A DNA stretch of 64,000 nucleotides from Azolla caroliniana. Its lineage: Eukaryota; Polypodiophyta. Numbering within the stretch: position 1 is the stretch's first letter; the number at the start of each line of letters is the position of its first letter. The notes under the pieces were generated by a model. The model saw only the letters and a list, made by a program, of their open reading frames with translations, searched no databases and had not been told where the DNA came from. Of this stretch, positions 20,438-31,049 are shown one piece after another. The DNA lies in assembly GCA_043228905.1 (NCBI GenBank), contig JBHGNT010000021.1:11966001-12030000 (forward strand), read 5' to 3'. Made by a program: the position numbers and the translations under genes.

Positions 20438-20778
20438 CAATTGATCGGACAATAGCAATTTGCCATGCACGTAGGCCCCGGCCCCATTGACCATGACCTC
20501 GACACCCGTGTCATCGACAGATAAAAGCCATTATCTCCCGCCATCGCAATTGCTTCCCCCGCTTCGGAGACATTTCCATTCTTGATCGACCTATGCCAGA
20601 GATCTTTCAATTGATCGGACAATAGCAATTTGCCATGCACGTAGGCCCCGGCCCCATTGACCATGACCTCGACACCCGTGTCATCGACAAATAAAAGCCA
20701 TTATCTCCCGCCATCACAGTTGCTTCCCCCGCTTCGGAGACATTTCCATTCTTGATCGACCTATGCCAGAGATCTTTC
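20438..20778. repeat. Tandem duplication, two copies of 170 bp
   Basis: Copies at 20438-20607 and 20608-20778 are nearly identical, starting CAATTGATCGGACAATAGC and ending GAGATCTTTC. The minus strand is open through most of both copies (DLWHRSIKNGNVSEAGEA); I do not recognise the peptide. Confidence 0.9.
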
Positions 20779-21262
20779 GAAGACAAAAGTTACAATATAT
20801 CTAACTTGAGAATCTCGCATATGCCAAAAACCAGATTCCCTTGTCTCTTTTCATCTGATTTACTTTTATATTTACCGTGTAATATTTATTTTATTTTGAT
20901 TTGTTCTCAAAGACGAGACAACACTTAAGATGTAATCTCTTGTTTGGTCTTATAGGCCATTTTGGCCTCTTACAAGACGTTAATATATCTTTCTTTCTTT
21001 CTCCTCATGTGTTTTTGTGTTTTCCCATGCTAACCTTAATCCCTTACAGAGATTTCAACATAATATTAGAGCAAGGTTTGTGATCTTGATCACTATCAAG
21101 TACAGGACAAGACAGCTCAAGAAGAGGGTTGCGGCTGTGAGCGATGCAGGTGGAAGTGGACCAGCACATGCACGTGAAGAAAACAAGGAGGCTGCATTGC
21201 GCACAAGCCTGTGATGGACCTAAAACATGGGAGTCTCGAAATGAGCCCAAAACATAGTGGGG
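20779..21262 (+). repeat. Copia LTR end with tRNA-Met-like primer site (possible)
   Basis: Pyrimidine-rich, LTR-like sequence ending GATTTCAACA near 21061, followed by TAATATTAGAGCAAGG. That resembles a decayed TGGTATCAGAGC initiator-tRNA primer site. The left boundary is not defined. Confidence 0.4.
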
Positions 21263-21862
21263 AGAAGAGATATCAAGCCAAAACTATAATTAATCAGCAT
21301 TCATACTTAATCACGCATACGAGAAGGTTTTATTAAAATCTCCTTCGAACTAACTAGGATTAAGAAGATGGAGAGGAGAGAGTAAGTAATTAAAAAATCT
21401 AGGTATGAATAAAAAATGAGGAGGTTCTCGTATAGTCTAAGGGTGGTTGTTGGGTTACCCCAGTCGTTATGCAAAGAGGTGACTCTTGGGCTTCCCAAGC
21501 CATTATACCAAGAGCTGTTACGTCAAGGTAGGCGTTTCCCTTGTAGCAGGGTTTGGGACTAGGTCTTCCGTGAGTCCCAACTGTAAGGGGTAGGAATGAT
21601 CTCAATCGGGCTATGGAATACTCAGGATTCACCCTAGTATAGGCCCTTTAGATGCAATCATAGTACGTAAAATTCGTGTTCGTCTAGCATAACATTCGTT
21701 TTCCTACGTTGGAAAACGAATGCAAATGTTATTCAAACATTCTTGTGTTTTTTCCCCTTTTTCAAAGGGTTTTTTTTGTTTTTTTGTCCTTTTTTAAGCT
21801 TTATTTACCTCATAATAAATAGTTAATCCAAAAGTATCGTATTTACCATTCTTCAAGGGTGT
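21263..21862. other. No recognisable gene
   Basis: A GC-neutral stretch at 21420-21650 without repeats or clear coding potential, then a T-rich run at 21750-21800. Confidence 0.4.
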
Positions 21863-22762
21863 TTACCATGCTTGTATACATATCTGATGTTGTGCTTTGG
21901 GTAAGCACTTGGTCAGTACATCTGCAGGGTTCTTTGATGTGTGGACCTTTATCAATGTGATAAGGCCATCCTCAAGCACTTCTCGAATGAAGTGATATCG
22001 CATATCAATATGTTTTGTGCGTACATGAAACATAGCATTCTTTGCCAAACAGATGGCACTGTGGCTATCACAACCAAGAATGGGTGCCTTTTCAGGCAAA
22101 CCAAACTCACTGCATAGACGTGCTAACCATATTGCTTCCTTGGAAGCCTCAGTGGCTGAGATATATCCAGCCTCGGTAGTGGACAAATCAACAACCTTTT
22201 GCAGCCTACTACACCATGATACAGCACCACTTGCAAGTGTGAATACATAACCACTTATGGATTTCCGTGTATCCACGTCACCTGCCATGTCAGAGTCACA
22301 GAAACCCTTCAGCTCTAATGGGTCTTTTCCATAACAGAGGTATATATTTTTAGTCCCTTTTAAGTACCTCATAATGGACTTTACTGCATTCCAATGTGCC
22401 TTGCCCGGATTAGCCATGGATCGGCTTACAACTCCCACTGCATAGGCAATATTAGGTCTAGTAGCAACCATAGCATACATAAGTGAACCACAAGCTGAAG
22501 CATAAGGTACACCATGCATGTCATTGATTGCTTCTTTTGTCTTAGGACAATCTTCCTTAGAGACTTTATCATATGGCTGTAATGGCACTCCAAGAAGCTT
22601 TGCGTCAGCCATACAAAATCTGTCCAGCACCTTGTCAATGTATTTTTCTTGAGATAAATACAATGTGTGCTGCTCCCTTTGTCTCCCAAACTCGTAGGGT
22701 AAGACCCTCCATCCATCCTTCATCCTTGAAGGCTCATCCCGTGGGATGAAATGCTCCCGCAC
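21863..22762 (-). pseudogene. Ty1/copia RT C-terminus and RNase H
   Basis: The 299-codon frame contains LSQEKYIDKVLDRF, GSLMYAMVATRPNIAYAV, MRYLKGT, SDMAGDVDTRKSISGYVF, LSTTEAGY and TKHIDMRYHFIREV, i.e. the standard end of Copia pol. The N-terminal part (before about 22690) is unrelated. No LTR was identified next to the C-terminus. Domain fragment only. Confidence 0.88.
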
Positions 22763-23215
22763 TCATAGCTTGAACTCTTCCCAACTTTTGAAGGGCCTCC
22801 TTCACTTTCTGAATGGTACCAATCCTTAACATCATCCTCAAGGTACACACTTGGTACCATCACCTAAGCTCGTGGCATCATCCCACACCACTCCAAGTGG
22901 TTCTTCATGTTGATGATCCACTTCTCAAGCATCGAGGACTCCCTTGTCCCCAAGTTCTCCCATGGGGGCACCCTTTTGTAGCTTCTTTCATGCGATTCAT
23001 CCTTCTTGACCTGTTTCTTGCTCCTCCCCTTGACTTGTTAAGAGTCCAAGTAGTTGTGCCATCACGATCTCCACCTCGCTGTCTTGCTTTTATGGTTCCT
23101 CAATCGTGATCGATTCCCGATTCCTTCTTCCATCTCCTTCTCTTTCCTTTCCCACGACCGCCTTCGTTTTCCTTGGCATTGTTCTCCACCACCCGTTGTC
23201 GTGGATGTCCGCGAG
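22763..23215. other. Unclassified, possibly retroelement gag-like
   Basis: A minus-strand frame includes KVKEALQKLGRV and neighbouring charged stretches, but there is no zinc knuckle. Assignment is not possible by eye. Confidence 0.3.
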
Positions 23216-24050
23216 TATGTGTCGAAACGGGGCGGGACCACCGGGCTCTTGGACCAGAGAGACAGAGGAGGAAAGACCGAGCCTCACCGGTACCGGTTAC
23301 ACCACCTGAGACACCGACTGGAGCGTCGCCGATACCGAATACACATAGGAGGCAACCGAACGAGAGAGACAGAGAGAGAGCCCAGATGGATGTAGCTCAG
23401 TTGGTAAGGTTGCCCAATGGAGACCAGGTGGTCATGGGTTCAACCCTTACATTCCACAGTGGCATTTAGTGAATTAATAGATATATAAGAAGTATATAAT
23501 AGAGAGGTGAGGAAGTTGGGTTTTGAACCTAGAACGCAATGCTTGTAGTGCTAACAACTTACCACTAGGGTAAGGTAATTACGATGAGAGAGAGAGACTC
23601 TTACTCGACACACACTCCTTGCATACAGAAAACCAGAAAAAGAATACATCTCCGGCTTTGAGCTTGACCGAGCAGATCAAACTACAACGACCTTCTGCTA
23701 GCAAGTCTCTAGGTGGGGAGCTCTCGGGGTTGCCGCACTGAATGGAGTCCTTGCGCTGAAGACAGAACAGAAAATCAAAATCCTCAAAGCATACGAGCTC
23801 GAGCAGAACTAACCCTAGACACCAAAATGGAACCCCAAACCCTAACAGACAAACAAGACCAAAACAAATCCGGACCAACTCCAAAAAAAATGGGGAACCG
23901 CTTTACAAGAGACCCCTCCCTCTTTTATAGCTTAAGGAGGGAGGTAGTTATGTTACAAATCGGTCAAATATTCCTCTTTTCCGAGGATATATTTGCCTCG
24001 ATATCCGGAGTGGTGATGGGAGAAGTACATTCAATTACCCTCACTTTCAC
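23216..24050 (-). repeat. LTR-like block of the GGCGGGACCACC family
   Basis: Starts near TGTGTCGAAACGGGGCGGGACCACCGGG. This string recurs in the Gypsy LTRs at 36.9, 43.3, 58.4 and 59.9 kb. CTTTTATAGCTTAAGG near 23932 is a minus-strand TATA as in those LTRs. It ends at CACTCCCCCAC (reverse of a polypurine tract) near 24050. Confidence 0.6.
23388..23456 (+). repeat. tRNA-like SINE head
   Basis: GGATGTAGCTCAGTTGG (box A) and ATGGGTTCAACCC (box B), with GGATGTA/TACATTC ends that pair. The T-loop is shortened, so it is a tRNA-derived promoter remnant rather than a working tRNA. A second, opposite-strand tRNA-like string lies at 23510-23580. Confidence 0.5.
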
Positions 24051-24076
24051 ACTCCCCCACTTCACTATACGAGGAG

Positions 24077-24480
24077 TAAATGGACGCTAACTGGGTGGGA
24101 AACCCACCAGCCACAAGACCTACTAGTGGATACATGTTATCGCTAGGTGGCAGTATAGTAACGTGGAGCAGCAAGAAACAACCAATGGCCGCTCTCTCCA
24201 GCACAGAAGCGGAATACAGAGGAGCGGCAATAACTGCGTATGAAATTGTATGGCTAAAGTGACTTCTACTTGATCTAGGGATCAAAGTGCCAAGCACGAC
24301 AGTGATATATTGCGATAACATGAGTAGTGTTCAACTCGCTAAGAACCTTGTGTTTCATCACGCAAGAAGCACTTTGAAGTACGTTATCTCTTCATCAGAA
24401 AATGGGTTCTTGTCAGTGACAAGATAACGATGTGTTTACAAAGGTTGCAGGAGTTCAGAAGAGGACTTGGAGTACAACGA
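24077..24480 (+). pseudogene. Ty1/copia RNase H fragment
   Basis: GYMLSLGGSIVTWSSKKQ, ALSSTEAEYRGAA, VIYCDNMSSVQLAKNLVFHHAR. Stop at 24259, frame loss after about 24370. It starts abruptly at 24077 next to the preceding LTR-like block. Confidence 0.85.
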
Positions 24481-24984
24481 CTTGCGATAACGGGCAACAA
24501 CTATCAATACCAGACAAAGATCTAGTAGAGCGGGCTAATCAAGAACTGGTGGGAGGAGCAAGCTAGCAAGCGAGCTTCTGGGATAGCAGTAGCCCATAGC
24601 AGGGATTTTGTAAGAGTGCATAAGCACTCTGTCCACATAGGACATCATATAATCCTACATGGTTAATCACATTTTTGTAATTGAGGCTATATATAAAGAG
24701 CCATGGAGCAGAGATTTCAACAAAAAGGACCTTGTGCATAAGTGAAAGAGATACATTGTGTGATCGATCGAAAGAGATGTGATGGTGTGGTTGGTTGCTC
24801 CAAAACACCAAGGGAGTAGGTTGTGTGAGGAAAGAGAAGGTAGAGGACTTTTTGAAATATGGAAAGCAAGATTAAGCTGCTAAAAGTTCCTACCTCATTA
24901 TGAGAGATTTGGATCAATTCTTATTGGTAAGTGACTTTTAGGTCATTTTGGCAATGTTCACATACAGCCAATGACCAAAAGTTA
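24481..24984 (+). repeat. Probable Copia LTR remnant
   Basis: Follows the RNase H fragment. It contains CACATTTTTGTAATTGAGG and GGCTATATATAAAGAGCC (TATA) near 24690, similar to the short LTR at 16.5 kb. Ends not defined. Confidence 0.45.
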
Positions 24985-25105
24985 TATAGATAATGCAAAT
25001 GCATGTAACCCCCTAAATTTGGGGCAAAAAAATATAGTAGAAATATTCCTAGAAAGATATAATGCAAATGCTTGAAACCCCCCAAATTTGGGTCAAAATA
25101 TACAA
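24985..25105. repeat. Tandem pair of ~60-bp repeats
   Basis: ATAATGCAAATGCATGTAAC and TATAATGCAAATGCTTGAAA each precede CCCCC(T/A)AAATTTGGG. Confidence 0.7.
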
Positions 25106-26929
25106 AAAAGGACTCCTTGGGGCCTTATCCCCAACAATAAGTAGGACCCAGGAACAACTACAATTGAACATAATGCTAGGATGAAACATGCTTCTTGGTT
25201 CATCCACAAGGAATTATAAGGCCAATGACTTGGTCATTGCCAAAGAAAAATATCCCCAAGGTGTTTGCCCATGGAAAATCAGTTCATAAGGACAATGGCC
25301 ATCTTCTATAACACAAATGTGGACTGGATGAGCTTTATACCTTAGTCATGCCTAGATTTACACTTACCCACTGCCTTATGAACCATATGGAAATGATTGA
25401 ATTTTTTTGTTTATAAATATTTTTCAAATTAATTTCGATTGGAGTTCATTCAATACATCTCATGATGAACGAAGTGATAGGAAGAGAAGAACACATGATT
25501 GTGGGTAGCTCTTTAATACCATGAAACCGTAGGAGTCCAATTGCATTCATCTGTCAACCTATGGCGTTATAGCCTTATTAAGGTTCTGGGCGTTGTGTGT
25601 ATGCTTGTGTAACATTGAACTCAGCTCTAAGGTCTTTAGCACTAAAGCTAGTTTTTCTAATTGATATCTACCATTTGCAGGCGAAAAATCTCTTATGGCT
25701 CCTAAGAGAACAAAGGCAAACCGAAGGAGCTGACATGCGTTGAGATCATCATCATCATTGAGTTCCTTGGGGTTTATTTCTGCTTCTAGTTTATATTGTC
25801 GATGGGGAACATTGATTTGCTACCATACTTGATGATTGGATATCCTGCACCAAAATTGAAGTGAAAAGCCAATATTAAGATGGGATTTATGATGCATCGG
25901 CAAGCTTAGTTGATAGTTTTGAGGTGGGGTCTTCAGGTCGACTAATCCTCAATGGTTGGCTCGTATTGTTTGGCTTTTGCATTTGTGTATCTATAGAGAA
26001 CAAAATTAGTGTGTAATGCTTGCTATTTAACTTGAAAATTTCTATTGTTAACCAAACGAATCATCATTGTTACTCTATTTTTTACTATGGTTGGTGCACC
26101 ATATACATATAGTTGAGAAGAAAATTCCTATGTTATACATCAAAAATTTCAAGAGATTCTATGTTAATTTGAGAGAGATCCTAGCTTTTAATATTTAGAG
26201 ATGTTTTGATAACTTAGTGTGTCACGTCTTTAACATGACAGTCTAAACACAAACAATGTTTCTAACATGAAAAAAAGTTATCAAGAGTAATGAGTGGAAT
26301 GCTTCATAATCTATTTTCTTTATGTCACAACATATCAAGATCAAGCATGAGACATAAATTTGGAAAAATGATGATCATGCATGCATACACATAAATAGGG
26401 GCAAACAAAAACACAAACACAAACACAAACACAAACACAAACATAGATAGATAGATTCAAATATATACATGCACAGGAAACACATGCACACATGGAATAC
26501 ATGTGCACACAATTCATGCATGCACACGAAGACATGTGTGAGAGAGAGCGAGAGAGGGAGGGAGAGAGAAAGGTGTTGGGCAAAGTCCTAGGAACAACAT
26601 TAGCGTTTTGGTTACATTTGAACTTTTGCCAATCAATCTGGGGGACAATTGGAATTGATTTCGCCAAGTTTTCCTACCAATTGGACACAATAATTTGTGG
26701 ACTCTCTATATCCATATGTACATGGGGCGTCTTAAAGCCCATACGGTTGCATCATACATAAGCGTAGGGGGGGAAGTGTGCCAAAGTTCAAGGTTAGCCA
26801 AAGTTGCATATCCTTAAGTGAGTCCATCCATGGTGGTGTGGGCATAGAGAAATCCCATTTATGCTGGTAAATTTGCACCCTAGATATAGACAAGAACCCA
26901 CCACTTCAACATGCCCTCTTGATAGGTTG
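25106..26929. other. No gene; low-complexity DNA
   Basis: No supported coding region. A hexanucleotide ACAAAC/CACAAA microsatellite lies at 26406-26442, and GA-rich runs at 26538-26570. Confidence 0.5.
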
Positions 26930-27190
26930 AAGCAAACTTATTAGAAAGTCAATGTGGATGCATGGACGTTCATGGCCTTAATATTTCCAAGGTTTAAAGT
27001 GAGCTGCTTTTCACAAGGAATACCTTTAGGTTATGAGATGATATTGTATACTTGCACAAGATTTAGACACCAAGATTATGTCGTCAATATAAAATCTCAC
27101 CATCTCCATGTTGCTACCTCATCTATGTAGAGGCCGAAGCAAGTAGGGGAGGGAGAGCATATTTGCTTCATAGAATGTCCTCTATCTATT
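26930..27190 (-). pseudogene. Decayed LINE reverse transcriptase fragment
   Basis: Minus-strand frames give SPSPTCFGLYIDE, FYIDDIILVSKS (catalytic DD) and CEKQLTLNLGNIKAM. These align with LSPTLFSLYIDE, YADDIVLIS and GLSINMDKTKVM of the LINE at 19 kb. At least one frameshift and several stops. Confidence 0.6.
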
Positions 27191-27513
27191 CAGAATGTTT
27201 TCTCCATATGTCCATGGATATTACAGGCTCTTCGAGTGATCTAAGACTTGTAACAATGACACTAAGGATGGAATAAGTCATTTTGAATGTGAATGTGAAA
27301 TTCATGCACAAATTTATTCTCTTTGGCGTCTTTTCCCTTGATGTTTTCTCTCAATATTATTTGCAATAGTTTTGTTTCCTCAATTTCTTTTACATTGAGA
27401 TGTGAGTGTGTAAAAGTTAAGATGCGTCTCTCCTATTTGGCTCTTGGTTCCAGACATCGATCTGTCTCCAGCTTATTCAGCCGGTTTGGATCCGGTTGAG
27501 CTTGTCTGCTCAA
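27191..27513 (-). repeat. Copia LTR (3' of minus-strand element), left end undefined
   Basis: On the minus strand TGTTGAGCAGACAAGC starts right after a GAGCTTGAGGGGGAG polypurine tract (27514-27535). It is the same family as the solo LTR at 54390-54843. Confidence 0.6.
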
Positions 27514-27544
27514 CACTCCCCCTCAAGCTCAACTTGAGGTCGGA

Positions 27545-28600
27545 TCAAGGTGAAAGTGTTTGCCGGTCCTTCTCTCCGGCTCCTCCTGTCTTGCTTGTGC
27601 TCCTTGTCCCATCCGGTTCCGCGCTCCTCGACCTTCTCAGTTGGCTTGTTTGCTCATAAGACCCATCTAAGCTCCTTTGTTGCTGTGACTTCGGCGCTTC
27701 TTGACCCATTGGTTCCTCCGTGTCGGGGGTCGACTTCCACTGTCTTCTTGTCCGTTTGGCCTCTAGTTGATTCGGCTCCTCTGAACCAAACTCCTCTTCT
27801 GAATCGGCTGCCTCCGATTCGTTCCATCTCCTATCCGAATTGGCTGTCTCCAATTCATCCTTGATCTTCAGGCCCTTCACCACCTCGGACAATGTCCGGG
27901 TCTTGGCCTTCTTCTTCCGGTCGGCTCTGTCTTTCTTGACTCTACCGCCATCACCGCTTGTTCCGACTTGATCGGATGTGCCGATTTCTTCAGTTGACTT
28001 GGCTCCCTTTTCCTTCTTGTCTCCCCCTGTTTGGGTTGCTTCCTTTCCGGTTCTCCCCCTCAAGTGCGGCATGTCGAGATGTTGAAGACCAAACGTCTCC
28101 AAAAAATGCTGCAACTTGTCGGTTCCAAGGGCCTTGGTGAAGATGTCGGCAACTTGTCGATCCGTCAAGACATACCGGAGTTCGACTTCACCGGTGAGGA
28201 CCCCCTTCCGCACAAAGTGGTGGTGCAGTTCTATGTGCTTTGTTCGAGCATGGAACACGAGGTTCTTGGCTAGCTGCATGTTACTTATGTTGTCGCAGTA
28301 GATCGGGATCGGAGTCGGTACTTCGATCCGGAGGTCGTGCAATAGCCGCCGAAGCCATATGGCTTCACAGGTGGGAACGGTAGCGCCCCGATACTCAACC
28401 TCAGTGTTTGACAAAGCCACAATCAGCTGCTTTTTGCTGCTCCATGCAACAATCGTGCTACCTAGAGAGAACATGTAACCGGAAGTGGACCGACGATCTG
28501 ACACATCAACAGCCCAGTCGACATCTGTATATCCGACTAGCTTTTCAATTATACTATGTCGGTATAACAATTGCCGATCCTTAGTGCCGCTTATTTGCGT
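27545..28600 (-). pseudogene. Ty1/copia RNase H with long charged C-terminal extension
   Basis: RNase H (YTDVDWAVDVSDRRSTSGYM, ALSNTEVEYRGA, IPIYCDNISNMQLAKN, VADIFTKAL) is followed by about 165 highly charged residues (for example GGDKKEKGAKSTEE, RADRKKKAKTR, SEEPNQLEAKRTRR) up to a stop 31 bp before the LTR. Most Copia pols end soon after the DxFTKAL box, so the tail is unusual. It is cut off from the RT region on its right by frame breaks. Confidence 0.82.
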
Positions 28601-28699
28601 TGTCGACTCTGACGCGGGGGCGGATGGGTGGTAACACGTATTTTCAGTATGATTGTATCATTTATATCTTTATATTAGGATTAATGATCTTGGTTATTA

Positions 28700-29640
28700 C
28701 ACAGTGGTCCTCATCACTCTTAGAAAATTTGACCGATTAGATGAAGTCATTGAATTTTTGGTACCACTATCTTGGTGCGTGCTTGAGGCCATACAAACTT
28801 TTCTTGAGTTGGTAGACTAGACGTTCTTGGTCGGGTATCACAAAACCTTGCAGCTATTCCATATATATTTCCTCCTCGACATCACCATGGAGGAAGGTTG
28901 TCTTAACGTCGACCTAGGTAAGCTGCAAATCTTTAGCTGCCAGAACACCGAACAAAAATCAAAGGGTGGACATTTTCACTATTGGTGAAAAGATTTCATC
29001 AATGTTGATGCCATAATCTAGTCGGAAACCCTTCACGACCAATTTGGCTTTATACTTGAGATTGGCCAAATCAGGCGTCTCTTTTAGTTGATAAACCCAT
29101 TTGCATGGAAGAGCATGCTGATTTTTCGGCAATTCAACTAAGTCCCATGTTTGATTGTGTTGAATGGAGTTCATTTCAGACTCCATCGCCAAATGCCAAG
29201 TGGCCGAGTCGGCACATGCCGATGCTTCTCCATACGTCGTTGGCTCGCCGACATCCGTGAATCTAAGAGATAGGAGAGTATCTCTTCCGTGGCTGAGACA
29301 ATCCTTCAGATCTTCGTGGTACGATTGGCCTCGCCGGATCATCACCGATGATCATTTCCTTAGTAGCCGATCCACCCTATGGAGCGCTACTTAAGCTTCT
29401 CTTTGAGATAGCTTGTTATGAAGTACCGGTTGTTGCCGTACTTTGGACCATGGAGACAACTTGTCGTCTTGCTGCTCTCGTGTTTTGGGCTCGGTCATCA
29501 AGAAGAGTCTGAACGTCTGAAAATGTGACTCTTCTGACTTCCATTGGACTTTCAGCCGGCTTGTGCATCCCGACTCATTGAAAACGATGTCCAAACTTCG
29601 AACGACTTATCTGTTTTCCGGATCCAAGAGTCAGTAGCCC
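28700..29640 (-). pseudogene. Ty1/copia reverse transcriptase fragment
   Basis: Frames on the minus strand include HLAMESEMNSIQHNQTWDLV, CKWVYQLKE, KLVVKGF, then (frameshifted, 28730-28960) VDVKT.FLHGD and YQLKKSLYGLK. DIVFNESG near 29590 is the integrase-RT linker. It belongs with the RNase H at 27.5-28.6 kb. Integrase, protease and gag are missing. Confidence 0.78.
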
Positions 29641-30519
29641 AATTCGCCCTCTGGTCTATAACTAAGGAAAATGCATTTTTGTAACCTCAGCTCAAGCTTT
29701 CAACAATATGTGTAATATGTTTATTCTTTTATAAAATAATGAGTTGGCATCACCGATTAATGCCACAAATGTGATGGCTTTTACAAGGTTTAAAATAAAT
29801 CTAGTATGAAAATGGGAGAATGATGGGGGCAACTTAAAGCTTCTTGGGAGCGTGAGTCGAGTGGACCGCCCAGACCGCAAATACTATCAACAGCTATGAC
29901 GACTCAGTGTCAAAGTAGTGTCCTTGGGTTATTCCTTGCTCCCTTCAAATGGCTAGTAAGCAAGCTCGTGGAGTCTTGTCACAAACCTACCCACAAGTGA
30001 CAAGCTTGGTGACGATGAAGACTACTAAGACGGCTTGCTAATGTCAAGAAGAAGAAGAGAAAATAAATAATGCTATACCTTAATGCGAAACCCCATGTCG
30101 AGCTCCAAAATCTTCAAAGACAAACATTGAGAAGAAAAGCCCATCCTCCCGAAGCCGACTCCAAAATGCCAAAAGGCAAAGTATGAAGAACCCTTAAATG
30201 AGTCCTCTTCCCCTCATTTTTAGAGGGAGAGAGGTGCTTCACTTTATATTAATGCAACTATTCCCTTTTTGCTTCAAAAATACAAAAAGAGAAAATATTC
30301 CTTAATACTTGCCACAACAACAAAGATTCAAACTTTACACCTATTTTGTTAAGTCAATGGTCTTAACCATTATATGCCATTTACATTTACTTATTCGTAT
30401 TTACATGTACTAGTTTGTGGCTCCCCCAAATTTTCCCTTTTCTATGTTTTCCACCTTCGGGCACATCACATCACGACATTGTAGTAGCCTGGGGCATGTG
30501 AAGTCCCCAAAATTTTGGT
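29641..30519. other. No recognisable gene
   Basis: AT-rich. A tRNA-like box-B string on the minus strand near 30320-30380 suggests an old SINE. Confidence 0.35.
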
Positions 30520-30910
30520 TCAATGGAGGTGGTCTTATTTGACAACACTATGAGGGAAATGGAGAGTATTGTCGCGTCAAGCGTTAATGAGAATAAGGTG
30601 ATTCCAGACAAATCATTTGACATGTATATCGATATTGAAGAACTTTGGTGGATGATTGAAGAGGAGAAGATGGTCAAGGTACATACAAACTACAAGACCA
30701 TGGATAAGAAGGTAAGTGTTTGCTCCCTTCCTAGATGATCCTAGATTGAGGGATTTGCACAACATAGGGCATCAATTCACTGACGAAACATGAGGGAAGC
30801 CTCAAATGGGTGGGGATGGCTTCATATTGCCTGAAGAGGAGGCAATGTTCAAGTGGATGCTTAAAAGCAAGGAAAGAGCTTTTGGAGTTATGTCTCCTAA
30901 TCGAGATTAT
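30520..30910 (+). pseudogene. Ty3/gypsy pol fragment upstream of RT
   Basis: MEVVLFDNTMREMESIV, TNYKTMDKKV and following frames align with the Gypsy A segment at 40.5-40.85 kb (EVVSFDDTLG, NTKYKTVDRKV, DEDQ-like linker). Stops after 30736. It is a distant relative of the Gypsy family that fills the right half. Confidence 0.65.
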
Positions 30911-31049
30911 TGTTTCCTCTATTGTTTACCAAATGGGTAAGAGTGGTTATTAATCACTCTTTAAGATATGCAAGAGTAGATTATTGTTTACACTATTGTT
31001 GGCCAAATGGGTAAGAGTGGTCATTAATCACTCTTTAAGATATGCAAAC
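30905..31049. repeat. 74-bp tandem duplication
   Basis: GATTATTGTTT...AAATGGGTAAGAGTGGT.ATTAATCACTC occurs twice, starting at 30905 and 30979. Confidence 0.8.

Noticed and set aside
23388-23456. Functional tRNA gene
   Set aside because: The acceptor ends pair, but the T-loop is shortened and no proper anticodon arm forms.
22813-23469. Overlapping plus-strand frames of about 100 codons
   Set aside because: Low-complexity proline/arginine-rich readings of LTR-like DNA; no family features.
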